From positions 1 through 64,000 of the IMG/VR virus record IMGVR_UViG_3300031823_000008: a DNA stretch of 64,000 nt. The stretch is one strand, 5' to 3'. Both the position numbers and the translations under genes were made by a program. This DNA comes from a virus. This document shows positions 35,670-43,889 of this stretch, one piece after another. The notes below the pieces were generated by a model. The model made no database searches. It worked only from the letters and a program-made list of their open reading frames with translations, and was not told where the DNA came from. Position 1 is the stretch's first letter. Each line of letters begins with the position of its first letter.

Positions 35670-35884
35670 ACCGGCCCCCATTCCGGACGCCAGCGTTCGA
35701 TGGCGCGCTGGTCGAGTTCTTCATCGGTGACAGAAGTTTGACCGCGCCTTGGATGGCTGCTCCGGTACTCGGCTGTCCGTTGTTTCACGAGTTCAGAATG
35801 TTTTTGGTAATGGCGCCTGCTTGCCAGTCTCTGAGTGCAGAGCCGGCACTCGCCACACTCGCAGGTTGGAGGGATGCCGGGCAT
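35666..35884 (-). CDS. small Cys-rich (zinc-finger-like) protein
   Basis: 72 residues with CECGECRLC near the N-terminus followed by a basic region (ASRRHYQKHSELVKQR). Reminiscent of small phage zinc-finger proteins that may bind nucleic acid. It directly follows the 35885 gene by 1 bp. Specific role unknown. Confidence 0.68.
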   Translation of the reverse strand: MPGIPPTCECGECRLCTQRLASRRHYQKHSELVKQRTAEYRSSHPRRGQTSVTDEELDQRAIERWRPEWGPV

Positions 35885-36352
35885 TTACGTTTCCGCCTTC
35901 CGATAGGTGATCTGGATCCGCGTCCTGAACTCGCGGCGGTAGAGTTCGATATGCTCGATCGATTCCCAGTCGGTGCCGATCTCGGTTCCGACCACTTCGA
36001 ATCCAGCCAGGCCGGCGGCATTGGCCTTCTTTGCGACCTCGCGGAATTCCGCCGGCAGATGGGTGATGCCGCCCTGCATTTCGATTTCATCGGGCGCGTG
36101 ATCGAATTCCGGCGCTTGGCGGGGGAATTTGATGCCTTTGGTTCCCCAGTCTGTGACTACCCACTGGCTCAGGAATTGGATGGTGCGGCCGCACTTCTGG
36201 CAGTGGATGATCGAGACTCCGTCCTGGCTGTTCAGGACTACCGGGAGTTCGCAGCAATAGGGGATGCCGACCGATTCGCCATCGATAGTGAACCAGAAGT
36301 CCTGGCCGGGCTCCATGCGGTCGAAGAGCTTGATTGCTTCCGCGAGTGTCAA
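35885..36352 (-). CDS. hypothetical protein with zinc-ribbon-like motif
   Basis: 155 residues. An N-terminal domain with PYCCELPVVL and IIHCQKCGRTIQF gives paired Cys suggestive of a zinc ribbon; the C-terminal half has helix HLPAEFREVAKKANAAG and strand/charged end FRTRIQITYRKAET. Overlaps its upstream neighbour (ATGA at 36349). Probably an early nucleic-acid-related protein. Confidence 0.65.
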   Translation of the reverse strand: MTLAEAIKLFDRMEPGQDFWFTIDGESVGIPYCCELPVVLNSQDGVSIIHCQKCGRTIQFLSQWVVTDWGTKGIKFPRQAPEFDHAPDEIEMQGGITHLPAEFREVAKKANAAGLAGFEVVGTEIGTDWESIEHIELYRREFRTRIQITYRKAET

Positions 36353-36558
36353 TTGAGTTTCTCCTGGGAAACGGGCTGGAGGGCCAGTCCGGAAGTTCCA
36401 TGGACCAGGGCGCAGTCAGGCGAACGCATGGCGTGCTCGATGACTACTTCCTGAAATAATGCGTCACAGGCTTCGTTTGTGGAGATGGATACTACTCCCG
36501 AGGCTGGGCAGTGGGTGCAGCGCCAGGAGGTTTCATACGTCAGATTGGGAGGTTTCAC
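36349..36558 (-). CDS. small Cys-rich protein
   Basis: 69 residues with WRCTHCPASG near the N-terminus and HAMRSPDC further on, a possible zinc site. The ATG at 36558 overlaps the stop of the upstream gene (ATGA). Function unknown. Confidence 0.62.
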   Translation of the reverse strand: MKPPNLTYETSWRCTHCPASGVVSISTNEACDALFQEVVIEHAMRSPDCALVHGTSGLALQPVSQEKLN

Positions 36559-37214
36559 CTCCGACTCGCTTTTTTCTTTTCCGCCGGTTGTTCCGCGCGG
36601 TAGACGCGGATGGTTTCGCGCGCTATTTCCTTTGCCTCGCTTTTGGCGCCAGGGTCGGCCAGCACGGCCTCGGCTTCGGATATCTGAGCCAGTATGGAGG
36701 CGCGGTACGCTTCGAACGCGGCCTCATCGATTTCCATTGCGGGCCGATCCTTTTTCCGATTGAACGATTTGCCGTTAATCAGGTCGAGCCATCGTTCGCC
36801 CAGGGCCGGATCTGTCGCCATTCTCTGCCCCTGCAGGCACTCACAGTACCCGGTTCCCCCTGGAGTTGCCACCAGACCGGAGTCATTGCAGACGGAGCAT
36901 TCCACCGGAGGCTTCGGGCCCAGATTCACCTCTTTCAGTTCCGGCCGGTGCTGGAGCTTGAATTTCGCGCGGAACATCTGAAGCAGGGGAAAGGGTCCGA
37001 GCCACTTCTCCCAATTCTCCTGGGCCTCGGTGACCAACCATTGTGCCTGCCTCTCTGCGGGCCAGATGCGGCCGTCCAGGAAGGCTCCCTCGCACCAGCG
37101 CACCAGGTGGTGAGCATGGGCCACGATGACATCCTCGTCCCAGGGAAAGTTCGGAATGGATTTTAGCTGTCGGGCAAAGCTCAGGGCTTTGTCGAAATCT
37201 AACTGGTCTCCCAT
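36555..37214 (-). CDS. replication-associated protein with zinc site (possible helicase-loader-like)
   Basis: 219 residues from the ATG at 37214 (GGAGAAAATC upstream), preferred to an in-frame start at 37337. Residues 1-95 are helical (FDKALSFARQLKSIPNF, IVAHAHHLVRW). Residues about 108-128 have CSVCNDSG and YCEC, a zinc-binding motif, and the C-terminus is a long charged helix. It overlaps the 3' end of the replication initiator-like gene by 16 bp, which suggests a loader or primosome partner; this is an inference. Confidence 0.62.
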   Translation of the reverse strand: MGDQLDFDKALSFARQLKSIPNFPWDEDVIVAHAHHLVRWCEGAFLDGRIWPAERQAQWLVTEAQENWEKWLGPFPLLQMFRAKFKLQHRPELKEVNLGPKPPVECSVCNDSGLVATPGGTGYCECLQGQRMATDPALGERWLDLINGKSFNRKKDRPAMEIDEAAFEAYRASILAQISEAEAVLADPGAKSEAKEIARETIRVYRAEQPAEKKKASRR

Positions 37215-38620
37215 GATTTTCTCCTTTCGGCCTCTTCCTTCATGCGCTTCAAGAGCGGGTCTTCTTTTTGACCGGCGCCCGGGGCCACCGGACCGCGCGC
37301 GGCAACCTGTTTGGCAATCGATTCGTACACTGCCCACTTGCGCGGGTTCTTCACATCGTCGGCGACTTTCACGAACTGCCCGAACAGTTCCGGGGTCAGA
37401 GGGGCGCGGATCCGCTGGAACATGACGTCGTCGAGCGGGGTGGCGACCGCGGTTTGGAGCAGATAGTTTTTCAGTTTTTGGTCGAATTCACTTTGCGGGC
37501 GGGCGGGTGGGTCTGGCGCTGGCCTGTCCGCTTCTTCTACCTTTTCCGCCCGCCCGCTCAAGTGGGATCTGGAACCCCTACTGGAACTACTACTAATACC
37601 TTGTCGTGATTTGACGCCTACCTTAGGGGCGCCCGTGGGGACTACGTCGGGTGTGCCTGGAGCGTCTACCTTGTCCGTTTCTGTTGGTAGGCCTGGAGGG
37701 CTTACCTCCGCCTCGGCGGCAACGATTTCCCGAAGCTTGGAAAGCAGAGCCTTGCGCGAATTCTCCCAGATGCCGCGGAGCGCGTCGTGGTATTCTGGCT
37801 TCGCGATCATAGCCGCAAGGGCCTTCGCGGCCTGCTTTTCGGGGAGCTGATTCAGAGGTAGGCAATTAGCAAAAATCTCTCCGAGGCCTACCTTTAACCC
37901 CTTTAACATCAACGGAATTTCTCTTTTAGGTAGGCAAATTATGCCTACCTCCGGGTCAGCATCTGACCCAGGCGGATTGCCGTTGGGGTGCAGGATACTT
38001 TCCCACATAGAGGCCCACTCTTTCTTCACCCCTCCCGGATCGGCCTCCTTCGGAACGAAAAAGAAGGAGATCTCAACCTGGCCGCCGGACAACATCCTGC
38101 ACTGGTCCGGCGTCATGTCGCGGAGAAGCTTGCCATCACCCTTTCGCCTTCTCTCGGCCAAGCCATCCAGTTCGAGTTGCGCGAGGCCGCGACGGATGTT
38201 CTCTTTCGAATATTCCTTCTCCCGGAGCCGCTGCCGCAGCAGCTTTCCCTGTTCCTCGGAAAGCTCGGCCGAACCGTAATATTCCACGGCTTCGTTGATG
38301 AGAAAAGCCGCCATGTCTCCCGGCGTCATGGTCCGAAATTTCCATTGCTCCTTTTTGCTTTTGGGGTTGTTTTTGTACCAGACGATGCACAATTCCTGCT
38401 TATTTCTCGGCCCGTGAAGCATGCCGACGGCCCAGAGTTGGGACTTGAGCGTGTGGCCGGGGCCCGGGCGCGCCTGGCTTCGCAGCTCCGCTTCCGTGAT
38501 GAACTGCCAGCCGCCTTTCCCGCTTAAATCGAATTTCGAAGGTCTGCGGATTCCGGCTGCGTAGAGGTAATCCGGAACCCCGTCAATCCACCGCTCACCC
38601 TTGGTCCGTTGCGCGCTCAT
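37199..38620 (-). CDS. probable replication initiator / replisome organiser (winged helix)
   Basis: 473 residues. The N-terminal half holds a winged-helix-like region around residues 95-160 (MAAFLINEAVEYYGSAELSEEQGK, ENIRRGLAQLELDGLAERRR). A low-complexity Pro/Ser/Thr linker at about 290-375 precedes a helical C-terminus (TPELFGQFVKVADDVKNPRKWAVYESIAKQV). This domain order (DNA-binding, linker, loader-contacting tail) fits phage initiators such as lambda O. The linker-coding DNA contains repeated GGTAGGC motifs, a candidate origin. Confidence 0.65.
   Translation of the reverse strand: MSAQRTKGERWIDGVPDYLYAAGIRRPSKFDLSGKGGWQFITEAELRSQARPGPGHTLKSQLWAVGMLHGPRNKQELCIVWYKNNPKSKKEQWKFRTMTPGDMAAFLINEAVEYYGSAELSEEQGKLLRQRLREKEYSKENIRRGLAQLELDGLAERRRKGDGKLLRDMTPDQCRMLSGGQVEISFFFVPKEADPGGVKKEWASMWESILHPNGNPPGSDADPEVGIICLPKREIPLMLKGLKVGLGEIFANCLPLNQLPEKQAAKALAAMIAKPEYHDALRGIWENSRKALLSKLREIVAAEAEVSPPGLPTETDKVDAPGTPDVVPTGAPKVGVKSRQGISSSSSRGSRSHLSGRAEKVEEADRPAPDPPARPQSEFDQKLKNYLLQTAVATPLDDVMFQRIRAPLTPELFGQFVKVADDVKNPRKWAVYESIAKQVAARGPVAPGAGQKEDPLLKRMKEEAERRKSWETS
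37616..37950. repeat. iteron-like GGTAGGC repeats inside the initiator gene (candidate origin)
   Basis: Exact GGTAGGC/GCCTACC copies lie at 37616, 37686, 37857, 37886, 37929 and 37943, with near copies at 37664 and 37700. The last two form a perfect inverted repeat, AGGTAGGCA (37928-37936) and TGCCTACCT (37942-37950), spaced by AATTA. Repeats within an initiator coding region recall the lambda origin in gene O. Confidence 0.6.
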
Positions 38621-38889
38621 ATCCCACCTCCCGCCGCATCCGCGGTCCCCAGCGCCCGCCGCTCGACCTCACGCCACAATGCCGCCTTATCAGGCCGTCT
38701 CGCACGGAGCGCCCATTCCGCCACGGCTTGCACGGTGAAAGCGCAGAGTGAGCATAAGCCCGGCTCCTGCCAGGTGCAGCCTCCTATGCAGGTTTGAAAT
38801 GAGTCGCAGCCGCAAACGCGACAAGGGACAACGGAGTCTGAATTTGTTTCGCTTTGCCTCTTCGTGTCGAGCGTGCCAGCCTGATTCAT
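38617..38889 (-). CDS. small zinc-binding phage protein
   Basis: 90 residues. The Cys cluster CRVCGCDSFQTCIGGCTW followed by GLCSLC near residues 23-47 matches a small Cys-rich phage family usually found among early genes. The ATG overlaps the upstream stop (ATGA) and its own stop overlaps the initiator start. Function unknown. Confidence 0.72.
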   Translation of the reverse strand: MNQAGTLDTKRQSETNSDSVVPCRVCGCDSFQTCIGGCTWQEPGLCSLCAFTVQAVAEWALRARRPDKAALWREVERRALGTADAAGGGI

Positions 38890-39404
38890 CGGGCGCCTCC
38901 GGCCGGCTGATCGGGCTGGATCCCAATCATCGCATCCAGCAGCCCAATACAGGAATCTCTGAGGGCAGCGCGGGCAGCGAGGGCAGCGAGGGCAGCGCGG
39001 GTAGCGAGGGCAGCCGAATCTGAGTCCGTCACCGGCCTCAGATTGCGCAGCGACTCGGCCTCAGCGTTGCATCCGAACGCGTCCAGCAAGATTGGCATCG
39101 TCTTCCGGATCGACCAATCGACCGCCAGGAATGCCCGCTTCCGCTCCATTTCAATCGGCGCGGTGGTGCCGGTCAGGCGCGGAATAAACGGCACCAGTAG
39201 TTGCCGGTCCTCGTCGTTGAGCCTGTCATTGAGCACGCGCGCATAGGCCGCGATTACCGGGGATGAACAGGCTGGATGATCCGAGTGCGGCTCGTGGGCC
39301 TTTTTTGCTACAGCCTCCATGAGGCAGACTCCGTCGTTTGCTGGGTGGTTGCCGCGGAGCAGGAAGATTGCTTCCTCTGATTTTGTTTTCTGTTTACGTG
39401 TCAT
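38886..39404 (-). CDS. early phage protein with C-terminal Ala/Arg repeats
   Basis: 172 residues from the ATG at 39404. The core FLLRGNHPANDGVCLMEAVAKKA, HSDHPACSSPVIAAYARVLND and FIPRLTGT resembles a conserved phage protein of unknown function with the same CLMEA and DHPAC motifs. Residues about 132-152 are short Ala-Ala-Leu/Arg repeats encoded by a 9-bp tandem repeat, a variable stretch prone to slippage. Confidence 0.68.
   Translation of the reverse strand: MTRKQKTKSEEAIFLLRGNHPANDGVCLMEAVAKKAHEPHSDHPACSSPVIAAYARVLNDRLNDEDRQLLVPFIPRLTGTTAPIEMERKRAFLAVDWSIRKTMPILLDAFGCNAEAESLRNLRPVTDSDSAALATRAALAALAARAALRDSCIGLLDAMIGIQPDQPAGGAR
38961..39015. repeat. 9-bp tandem repeat in coding sequence
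   Basis: About six units of GAGGGCAGC / GCGGGCAGC in tandem, in frame with the 38886-39404 gene, encoding AAL/AAR-type triplets. Copy number probably varies between isolates. Confidence 0.85.
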
Positions 39405-39407
39405 TTT

Positions 39408-39521
39408 TTGGCTCCGGCTAGGTACAGGTGTCCGAAGTGCAAACAGCCGAATTGGGATAGTCCATCGATGGGGCGCGGGCGTCCACCGAAGAAGGCGGGG
39501 AAGAAGAAGGTCAGACGATGA
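39408..39521 (+). CDS. 37-residue AT-hook/half-zinc-ribbon peptide
   Basis: From a TTG at 39408 the frame reads ARYRCPKCKQPNWDS followed by GRGRPPKKAGKKK, an AT-hook-like end. The stop overlaps the next ATG (ATGA at 39518-39521). It starts only 3 bp from the divergent 39404 start. The half zinc ribbon (one CPKC pair) suggests either a very small DNA-binding peptide or the remnant of a larger one. Confidence 0.42.
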   Translation: MAPARYRCPKCKQPNWDSPSMGRGRPPKKAGKKKVRR

Positions 39522-39823
39522 GCGAGGATAAAAACATGAGCACCGAAGACCACGCGCGATTTGTTGGCGATACCGTGCTCGCCTTTGTCGCCTCCAAACA
39601 CAAACTCGCTGCTCTCCAGTCCGAGGTCGCCCGCATGGCCCAGCAGCTTGAGGAGGGGGCCGCGGCACTGCGCGATCGCGCCAGCGAGCCGGCGATTTGT
39701 AACAGCTTTATCGGCCTTGCCACATACGACAAGATCCGGGTATTGACGGACGACCTGCACGCCGAACAGCGACGCTATGAAGGCCTGTTGAGCAGTATCA
39801 GGGGTTTTGGGTTGGAGGTTTGA
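39518..39823 (+). CDS. coiled-coil hypothetical protein
   Basis: 101 residues from the ATG at 39518. Long helix with heptad-like spacing (HKLAALQSEVARMAQQLEEG), then helix YDKIRVLTDDLHAEQRRYEGLL. Coupled to the preceding 37-residue frame. A longer reverse-strand open frame in the same place was judged an antisense shadow. Function unknown. Confidence 0.6.
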   Translation: MSEDKNMSTEDHARFVGDTVLAFVASKHKLAALQSEVARMAQQLEEGAAALRDRASEPAICNSFIGLATYDKIRVLTDDLHAEQRRYEGLLSSIRGFGLEV

Positions 39824-40296
39824 CGGGCTGGGCTGAAGGAGGCAGGGACAGGGCTGCCAGAAGAAGGTGTGGTCGATCTGTTGTAGGACTGTCATTTTTC
39901 CAAAACGCTCTCTATCGGACATCTGCCCGATGATTCAAAAAACTCAATCAGCGCGATGGAAAAATGGGGGGGATTCGTGTCAGAATAGAATCCGTCCGGA
40001 CCTTCCAGGGCGCGTAAATTCGGCTCGATTCTGCGTCAACTTTCCACGGCGGACGCAGGTCGAGAAAAATAAGCATACCTGGGAGGAGATCTTCCGGCAA
40101 GGCTGCGGACGGCATTTACAACGAGGTATCGGCGTTCTCGCGGTACAATCCGAGTTTCCGCCGCGCTTAGGAATAATCCCTCAGGAATCCGGTTTCTGAA
40201 GTCCTGACCAGCTAACCTCAAAGTAACGGGCCGCAGATGCGCTATGAACGCACCCGCGGCCCTGACCACAACCCACGCTTCAAAGGAGCGCAGACG
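39824..40296. other. non-coding region between the coiled-coil gene and integrase
   Basis: No convincing gene is seen in this 473-bp stretch. An open frame at 39867-40199 (+) has no ribosome binding site and irregular composition. The region is AT-richer around 39890-39990 and could hold the integrase promoter and attachment site, but no repeat or core identifying attP was found. Confidence 0.4.
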
Positions 40297-41238
40297 ATGG
40301 CTGTTCCAGATTCTCTCATCCTGCTTCAGGCTGAACGCTCGAAGTTCACCGGCGCGCTGGTGGCGCCAAATACCAAGTCCGGATACAAATACGACCAGGC
40401 CGCATTCGCGCTCTGGGCCTCTCAGATGGATCGCAGTTCCCTGCCCGCCTCCGTGGACACCCTGGGGCTCTGGATGACCAGCATGCTGGTCAGGGGTCTC
40501 AAAACGAGCACCTGCGGACGGCGCGCCGCGGCCGTGGCTCACCTGCACCGCACAAACGGGTATCCCTCTCCCGCCACTGACGAAATCAGGAGCCTGCTCC
40601 GCGGGGCCAGGCGGCAGCGAATTGAGCAGGTCGAGCGGGTGCTGCCGTTGGCTCTCGAAGAACTGCGCGCCATCTCGGTGCTGCTGGTGGGGGATGACAC
40701 GCCCGTCAGCATCCGGAACTGGGCCATGCTGCTGACCGGGTTTACCGGAGCTCTCCGCAATTCCAACACCGCCGCCTTGCTGCTGGCCGATGTGGAGTTT
40801 TCGGAGAAAGGCGCGACATTGAAGATACGCAGTTCGAAGGCCGATCAGGAGGGCCGACGCGCGCAACTGATCGGGCTGCATCATGCCAAACACTCCGAAA
40901 CGTGTCCGGTGATCGCCCTGAAGAAATGGATTGAACGGAGGGGATCTTTCGCCGGCCCTCTTTTTTCCCGGTTCGACGGAGGCCAGAGGGGAAGGGCGCT
41001 GCTTCCGGAGCGCATTGGCCAAATCGTGCAACAGTGTATCCGGCGAATCGGCCTCGACAGCAAGCTGTATGGGGGGCATTCGCTGCGTTCCGGATTCTGC
41101 ACCGAAGCTGGGCAAAGCGGCGCCGGTGAGTTACTCATTGCGGCCACCACCGGGCACACCGACATGAGCACTTTGCGGCAATACTTCCGGAGGCGCGATG
41201 CATTCGCCGGGAACGCTCTGGGGATGTCGGATTTGTAA
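40297..41238 (+). CDS. tyrosine recombinase / phage integrase
   Basis: 313 residues from the ATG at 40297 (AAGGAG upstream). The N-terminal SAM-like helical domain (about 12-105) binds core sites. The catalytic domain shows the first Arg in GALRNS (R154), HSLRSG with the His and second Arg, the GHTD His, and Tyr in LRQYF near the C-terminus. It should integrate and excise the prophage. It lies next to a divergent helix-turn-helix regulator, forming the lysogeny module. Confidence 0.88.
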   Translation: MAVPDSLILLQAERSKFTGALVAPNTKSGYKYDQAAFALWASQMDRSSLPASVDTLGLWMTSMLVRGLKTSTCGRRAAAVAHLHRTNGYPSPATDEIRSLLRGARRQRIEQVERVLPLALEELRAISVLLVGDDTPVSIRNWAMLLTGFTGALRNSNTAALLLADVEFSEKGATLKIRSSKADQEGRRAQLIGLHHAKHSETCPVIALKKWIERRGSFAGPLFSRFDGGQRGRALLPERIGQIVQQCIRRIGLDSKLYGGHSLRSGFCTEAGQSGAGELLIAATTGHTDMSTLRQYFRRRDAFAGNALGMSDL

Positions 41239-41309
41239 ACGGCCGATTGAAAACCGGTGAGAGTCCGGGTAGACTTTCGGCGTAGGACTATGCCGCTTAT
41301 TGCTTGATT

Positions 41310-41345
41310 GGGGAGGGGTGGTAACGGCCGCTCTTCCCTGTTTTT
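41310..41345 (+). terminator. possible terminator after the integrase
   Basis: GGGGAG (41310-41315) can pair with CTTCCC (41333-41338, one G-U pair), followed by TGTTTTTG. The loop is long (17 nt), so the call is weak. The rest of 41239-41493 shows nothing recognisable. Confidence 0.35.
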
Positions 41346-41493
41346 GTTCCGTAACCCTACTTTCGCAGAACTCCACAGGAGCTGTAATTCAGCAACGGAC
41401 GCGATAAACTGAAATCTACCAATCGAATAGACTTTCACATTCCAACAGTGGCCGGAACCAAACCGCCGGCCACTTCCCCTTCCAACCCAGAAA

Positions 41494-41727
41494 TTACAAT
41501 CCCAATTCTATGCCCCTCACGCGCCGGTGGCGTGGTGTGAAGCTCGGGCCGGAGCGAAGAGTAGGCGAATCAGCGCTTCCCCTGAGCGAGAAAAGCCGCG
41601 CCGCATCGAAGTCACTCTGCCGCTTGACCGGATCAACGGGCTTCCAATAGGCCTGAAGAAATACCCAGATGATCCACAATTCCCGGGCCAAAGAATCGGG
41701 CGCTGTCTCAGACCGCCAGGGAGTCAT
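41494..41727 (-). CDS. hypothetical protein coupled to the regulator gene
   Basis: 77 residues; its ATG at 41727 overlaps the stop of the 41724-42284 regulator (ATGA). The N-terminal third is Trp-rich and hydrophobic (LARELWIIWVFLQAYW), the rest is basic and irregular. The overlap is the main support. It might be a small membrane-associated partner of the regulator or a chance frame. Confidence 0.4.
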   Translation of the reverse strand: MTPWRSETAPDSLARELWIIWVFLQAYWKPVDPVKRQSDFDAARLFSLRGSADSPTLRSGPSFTPRHRRVRGIELGL

Positions 41728-42284
41728 CGCAATTTGTCCAAATCAGCACGGACCACCCGCGTGTAGCCTTTCACGCTTGCCGTCGGCACAACCCCACTCG
41801 CAATAAATTCCCTGAGCCGACGTTCCGGCACGCCGGTATATGCGACCGCTTCCCGCACGGTCAGAAAGACCCGGCATTGCAATGGCACTTCAGGCTTTGG
41901 CTGTTTCCGCGAAGGTGTGAGAGCTTTCTGAGAACCGGCGGCATCGAGGAGCGCGCGGAGGAACAGTTCCACGGCTTGAGACGGGTTCACTTTAGCGAAG
42001 TCCTGGGAAGAGTTCGCAGGTATTTCGCTGATATCTTCTGACCGCATGACGACGGCCGTCGGGGGAGTATAGACCCGCTCCGCGCGGAGAGCTTCCACGT
42101 CGCCCGGGTGGTAGACCATGATTTTCGGACCGCCGCTCGGCCGGCGCCAACTCACGGCATGAAGCTTTCCATCCGCCCGGAATTTCTCGACGGACTTTGT
42201 CGATACCTTGAGCACCTTCGCGGCTTCGGCTTTGGTAATCCAGAAGCTGTAATCATCGATCTGCGTTTGAGCGTTTGCGGCCAC
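41724..42284 (-). CDS. regulator with two excisionase/MerR-like helix-turn-helix domains
   Basis: 186 residues. Residues about 13-65 (WITKAEAAKVLKVSTKSVEKFRADG) and 135-185 (FLTVREAVAYTGVPERRLREFIASG...) both read as winged helix-turn-helix domains of the excisionase/MerR type, separated by a linker. Divergently arranged from the 42469 gene, with inverted repeats in between, and next to the integrase. A role as lysogeny regulator or excisionase is inferred. Confidence 0.72.
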   Translation of the reverse strand: MAANAQTQIDDYSFWITKAEAAKVLKVSTKSVEKFRADGKLHAVSWRRPSGGPKIMVYHPGDVEALRAERVYTPPTAVVMRSEDISEIPANSSQDFAKVNPSQAVELFLRALLDAAGSQKALTPSRKQPKPEVPLQCRVFLTVREAVAYTGVPERRLREFIASGVVPTASVKGYTRVVRADLDKLR

Positions 42285-42402
42285 GGTTCCTCACTCTCGG
42301 AAGACTTTTCAGAAAAACGACGGAAGTCTTCCGTGAACTTCTCAGGCAGCATACCCCCGTTCTTCCGAGAACGCGATTTAAAACGTAAACCGGAGTGGCG
42401 CT
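42285..42402. promoter_or_regulatory. divergent control region with repeated TCGGAAGA-type sites
   Basis: TCTCGGAAGA (42295-42304) and TCTTCCGAGA (42361-42370) form a perfect 10-bp inverted repeat, and midway lies the near-palindrome ACGGAAGTCTTCCGT (42320-42334). Together they look like three operator sites between divergent genes, probably bound by the neighbouring helix-turn-helix regulator. Confidence 0.6.
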
Positions 42403-42468
42403 ATGGCCCAAATGCAACGACCGTTTCACAACGTAACGAGGGGAGTATCCTGGTTACGAGGTGAGCAA

Positions 42469-42723
42469 ATGCATGCCTTTCTGGGCAATCTGATCAACTC
42501 CGTGAAGCAGGAGAAAACCGTCCCGGCGTCATTCGATGCCTATAACCACGGAATCGCCCGCCAAATGAAGGCCCTCGTCAAAAAGGAAGACTGGGGAGAG
42601 CTCAAAATCTTCGCCGAGGAAGTGGACCGCGAGACCTCGACATTCAGCGCGGCCATCCTCGAAAATACGCCTCTCGCCATGGGTGCAACCGGCCAACAAT
42701 CCAGCGGCGCCAAGGGTACCTAA
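42469..42723 (+). CDS. small hypothetical protein divergent from the regulator
   Basis: 84 residues from the ATG at 42469, chosen because GAGGTGAG lies 7 bp upstream. An in-frame ATG at 42403 would add 22 residues. Mainly helical (ARQMKALVKKEDWGELKIFAEEVD). Position across the operator region suggests a role in the lysis/lysogeny decision; no family was recognised. Its 3' end overlaps a convergent gene by 4 bp. Confidence 0.6.
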   Translation: MHAFLGNLINSVKQEKTVPASFDAYNHGIARQMKALVKKEDWGELKIFAEEVDRETSTFSAAILENTPLAMGATGQQSSGAKGT

Positions 42724-42890
42724 CGTTCGGCGGCGCAGATTACCAGCAGCACCACCAGCAGCACCACGTTCACAAATACGGCGAAGAGGAACCGCCGGCG
42801 CCACAGTCGTGCTTCCGCCCAGGGCGTTAAGCCGGCTTCGCGGATCCGCCGGGCGTTGTAGCTGACGTCGCGCTCCCAGGAAGATCTCAT
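42720..42890 (-). CDS. 56-residue membrane protein
   Basis: The product starts with a polar, Arg-rich stretch, then a hydrophobic segment (FLFAVFVNVVLLVVLLVIC) near the C-terminus, ending AAER. One transmembrane helix with the N-terminus probably inside. No strong ribosome binding site was seen. It is the last gene of the reverse-strand early operon. Confidence 0.5.
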   Translation of the reverse strand: MRSSWERDVSYNARRIREAGLTPWAEARLWRRRFLFAVFVNVVLLVVLLVICAAER

Positions 42891-42913
42891 TGTGGATGCC
42901 GGTTTCTGGCGAT

Positions 42914-43450
42914 CTATTCCTTACCCGGAAAACCGGGAGGGAGTTCCCCGCCAAAGATTTTCATGAGTGGGTTGGCCGACCGTTCGCGGGTCTTAACCGT
43001 CATCCAACCGCTGCGCAGACCAATCGACTGTTCCAGCCACACGCCAATATCCTCTCTCACTTGGGTCCAGAACAGTTCGCGAAGGCAATCTTCCATGGAG
43101 TCGAAACGGGCGGCCTGTTCGAGCTGAAACCGCGATTCTTCTTCGCTATCCGCTTTCGACGTGGCGTAGAGGCGCGATTCGAAACAGCGGGTGCGCATTT
43201 GATCGGCCAGCGCCCAGGTACGCCGAACCTCATGACTATGAATCACGCCGAGCTTGGTATCGTCCTCGCCGGCCGGTTTGAGATTCCGGGCCGAGCGGTC
43301 AATGTCCGGATCGGTAATTGCCTCCCAGGCTCGGACCATTTCTTCGAGGATGGGAAGGAACTCCGGCAACTTCACGCCGGCGCTTTTCGGTTTATGCCTG
43401 AACGGATTCCACTTCGCTTTCGGATTCCACTTCACTTTCGCGCCCTCCAT
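42914..43450 (-). CDS. hypothetical early protein
   Basis: 178 residues. N-terminal KVKWNPKAKWNP repeat, then helices EFLPILEEMVRAWEAI and a conserved-looking HSHEVRRTWALADQMRTRC. C-terminal region Trp- and Gly-rich. It lies in the early operon downstream of the zinc-site genes. No family was recognised. Confidence 0.7.
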   Translation of the reverse strand: MEGAKVKWNPKAKWNPFRHKPKSAGVKLPEFLPILEEMVRAWEAITDPDIDRSARNLKPAGEDDTKLGVIHSHEVRRTWALADQMRTRCFESRLYATSKADSEEESRFQLEQAARFDSMEDCLRELFWTQVREDIGVWLEQSIGLRSGWMTVKTRERSANPLMKIFGGELPPGFPGKE

Positions 43451-43471
43451 ATTCTGAACCCACGAAACTCC

Positions 43472-43816
43472 CTAGCCCTCCGGTCCTTTCTCCGGCTCCG
43501 CATCGGGGTTCACGGGGGACTGGATCGCCATAAAAGTCTTCAGCGCCGACTGCGCCGCCTGACGCTTGGTCATACCCTGAGGGTCGCCTTCGTCGGAACC
43601 GGCGATGAAACAACTGCAGCGGCCTTCAATGTGCGCCACCGATCCGACGACGGAGCGAAAGCCGCACTCAAAATGCACGGCATCCGAAAATGCCGGATGC
43701 CGGTCGTATTGCTCCAGGGCTTCTCCGCACCAGGTACAGCGCGTTAACCCGACCCGCGATCCAGTCCCTCGTGAACCCACGCCGGCGGAAGACAGCATCT
43801 CAGGGCTAAACCTCAT
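43472..43816 (-). CDS. zinc-binding early protein
   Basis: 114 residues from the ATG at 43816, supported by GGAGGAG directly upstream. The motif CTWCGEALEQ..., HFECGFRSVVGSVAHIEGRCSCF gives two Cys pairs plus His, matching a small phage/bacterial zinc-binding family of unknown function. The C-terminus is helical then Pro/Glu-rich. Confidence 0.7.
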   Translation of the reverse strand: MRFSPEMLSSAGVGSRGTGSRVGLTRCTWCGEALEQYDRHPAFSDAVHFECGFRSVVGSVAHIEGRCSCFIAGSDEGDPQGMTKRQAAQSALKTFMAIQSPVNPDAEPEKGPEG

Positions 43817-43889
43817 CTTCTCCTCCACAGTCGAAATCTATTCGCCTGCCACCGATACCACAGCAGAGCCAGACGGCCAAACCACCCCG

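Noticed and set aside
38961-39015. CRISPR-like array
   Set aside because: It is an uninterrupted 9-bp tandem repeat within a coding sequence with no spacers.
39867-40199. 110-codon forward frame before the integrase
   Set aside because: No ribosome binding site, irregular composition with many Cys/Arg/Pro, and no conserved pattern.
40036-41115. 359-codon reverse frame over the integrase
   Set aside because: The forward frame has complete tyrosine recombinase motifs; the reverse one is a GC-rich shadow.
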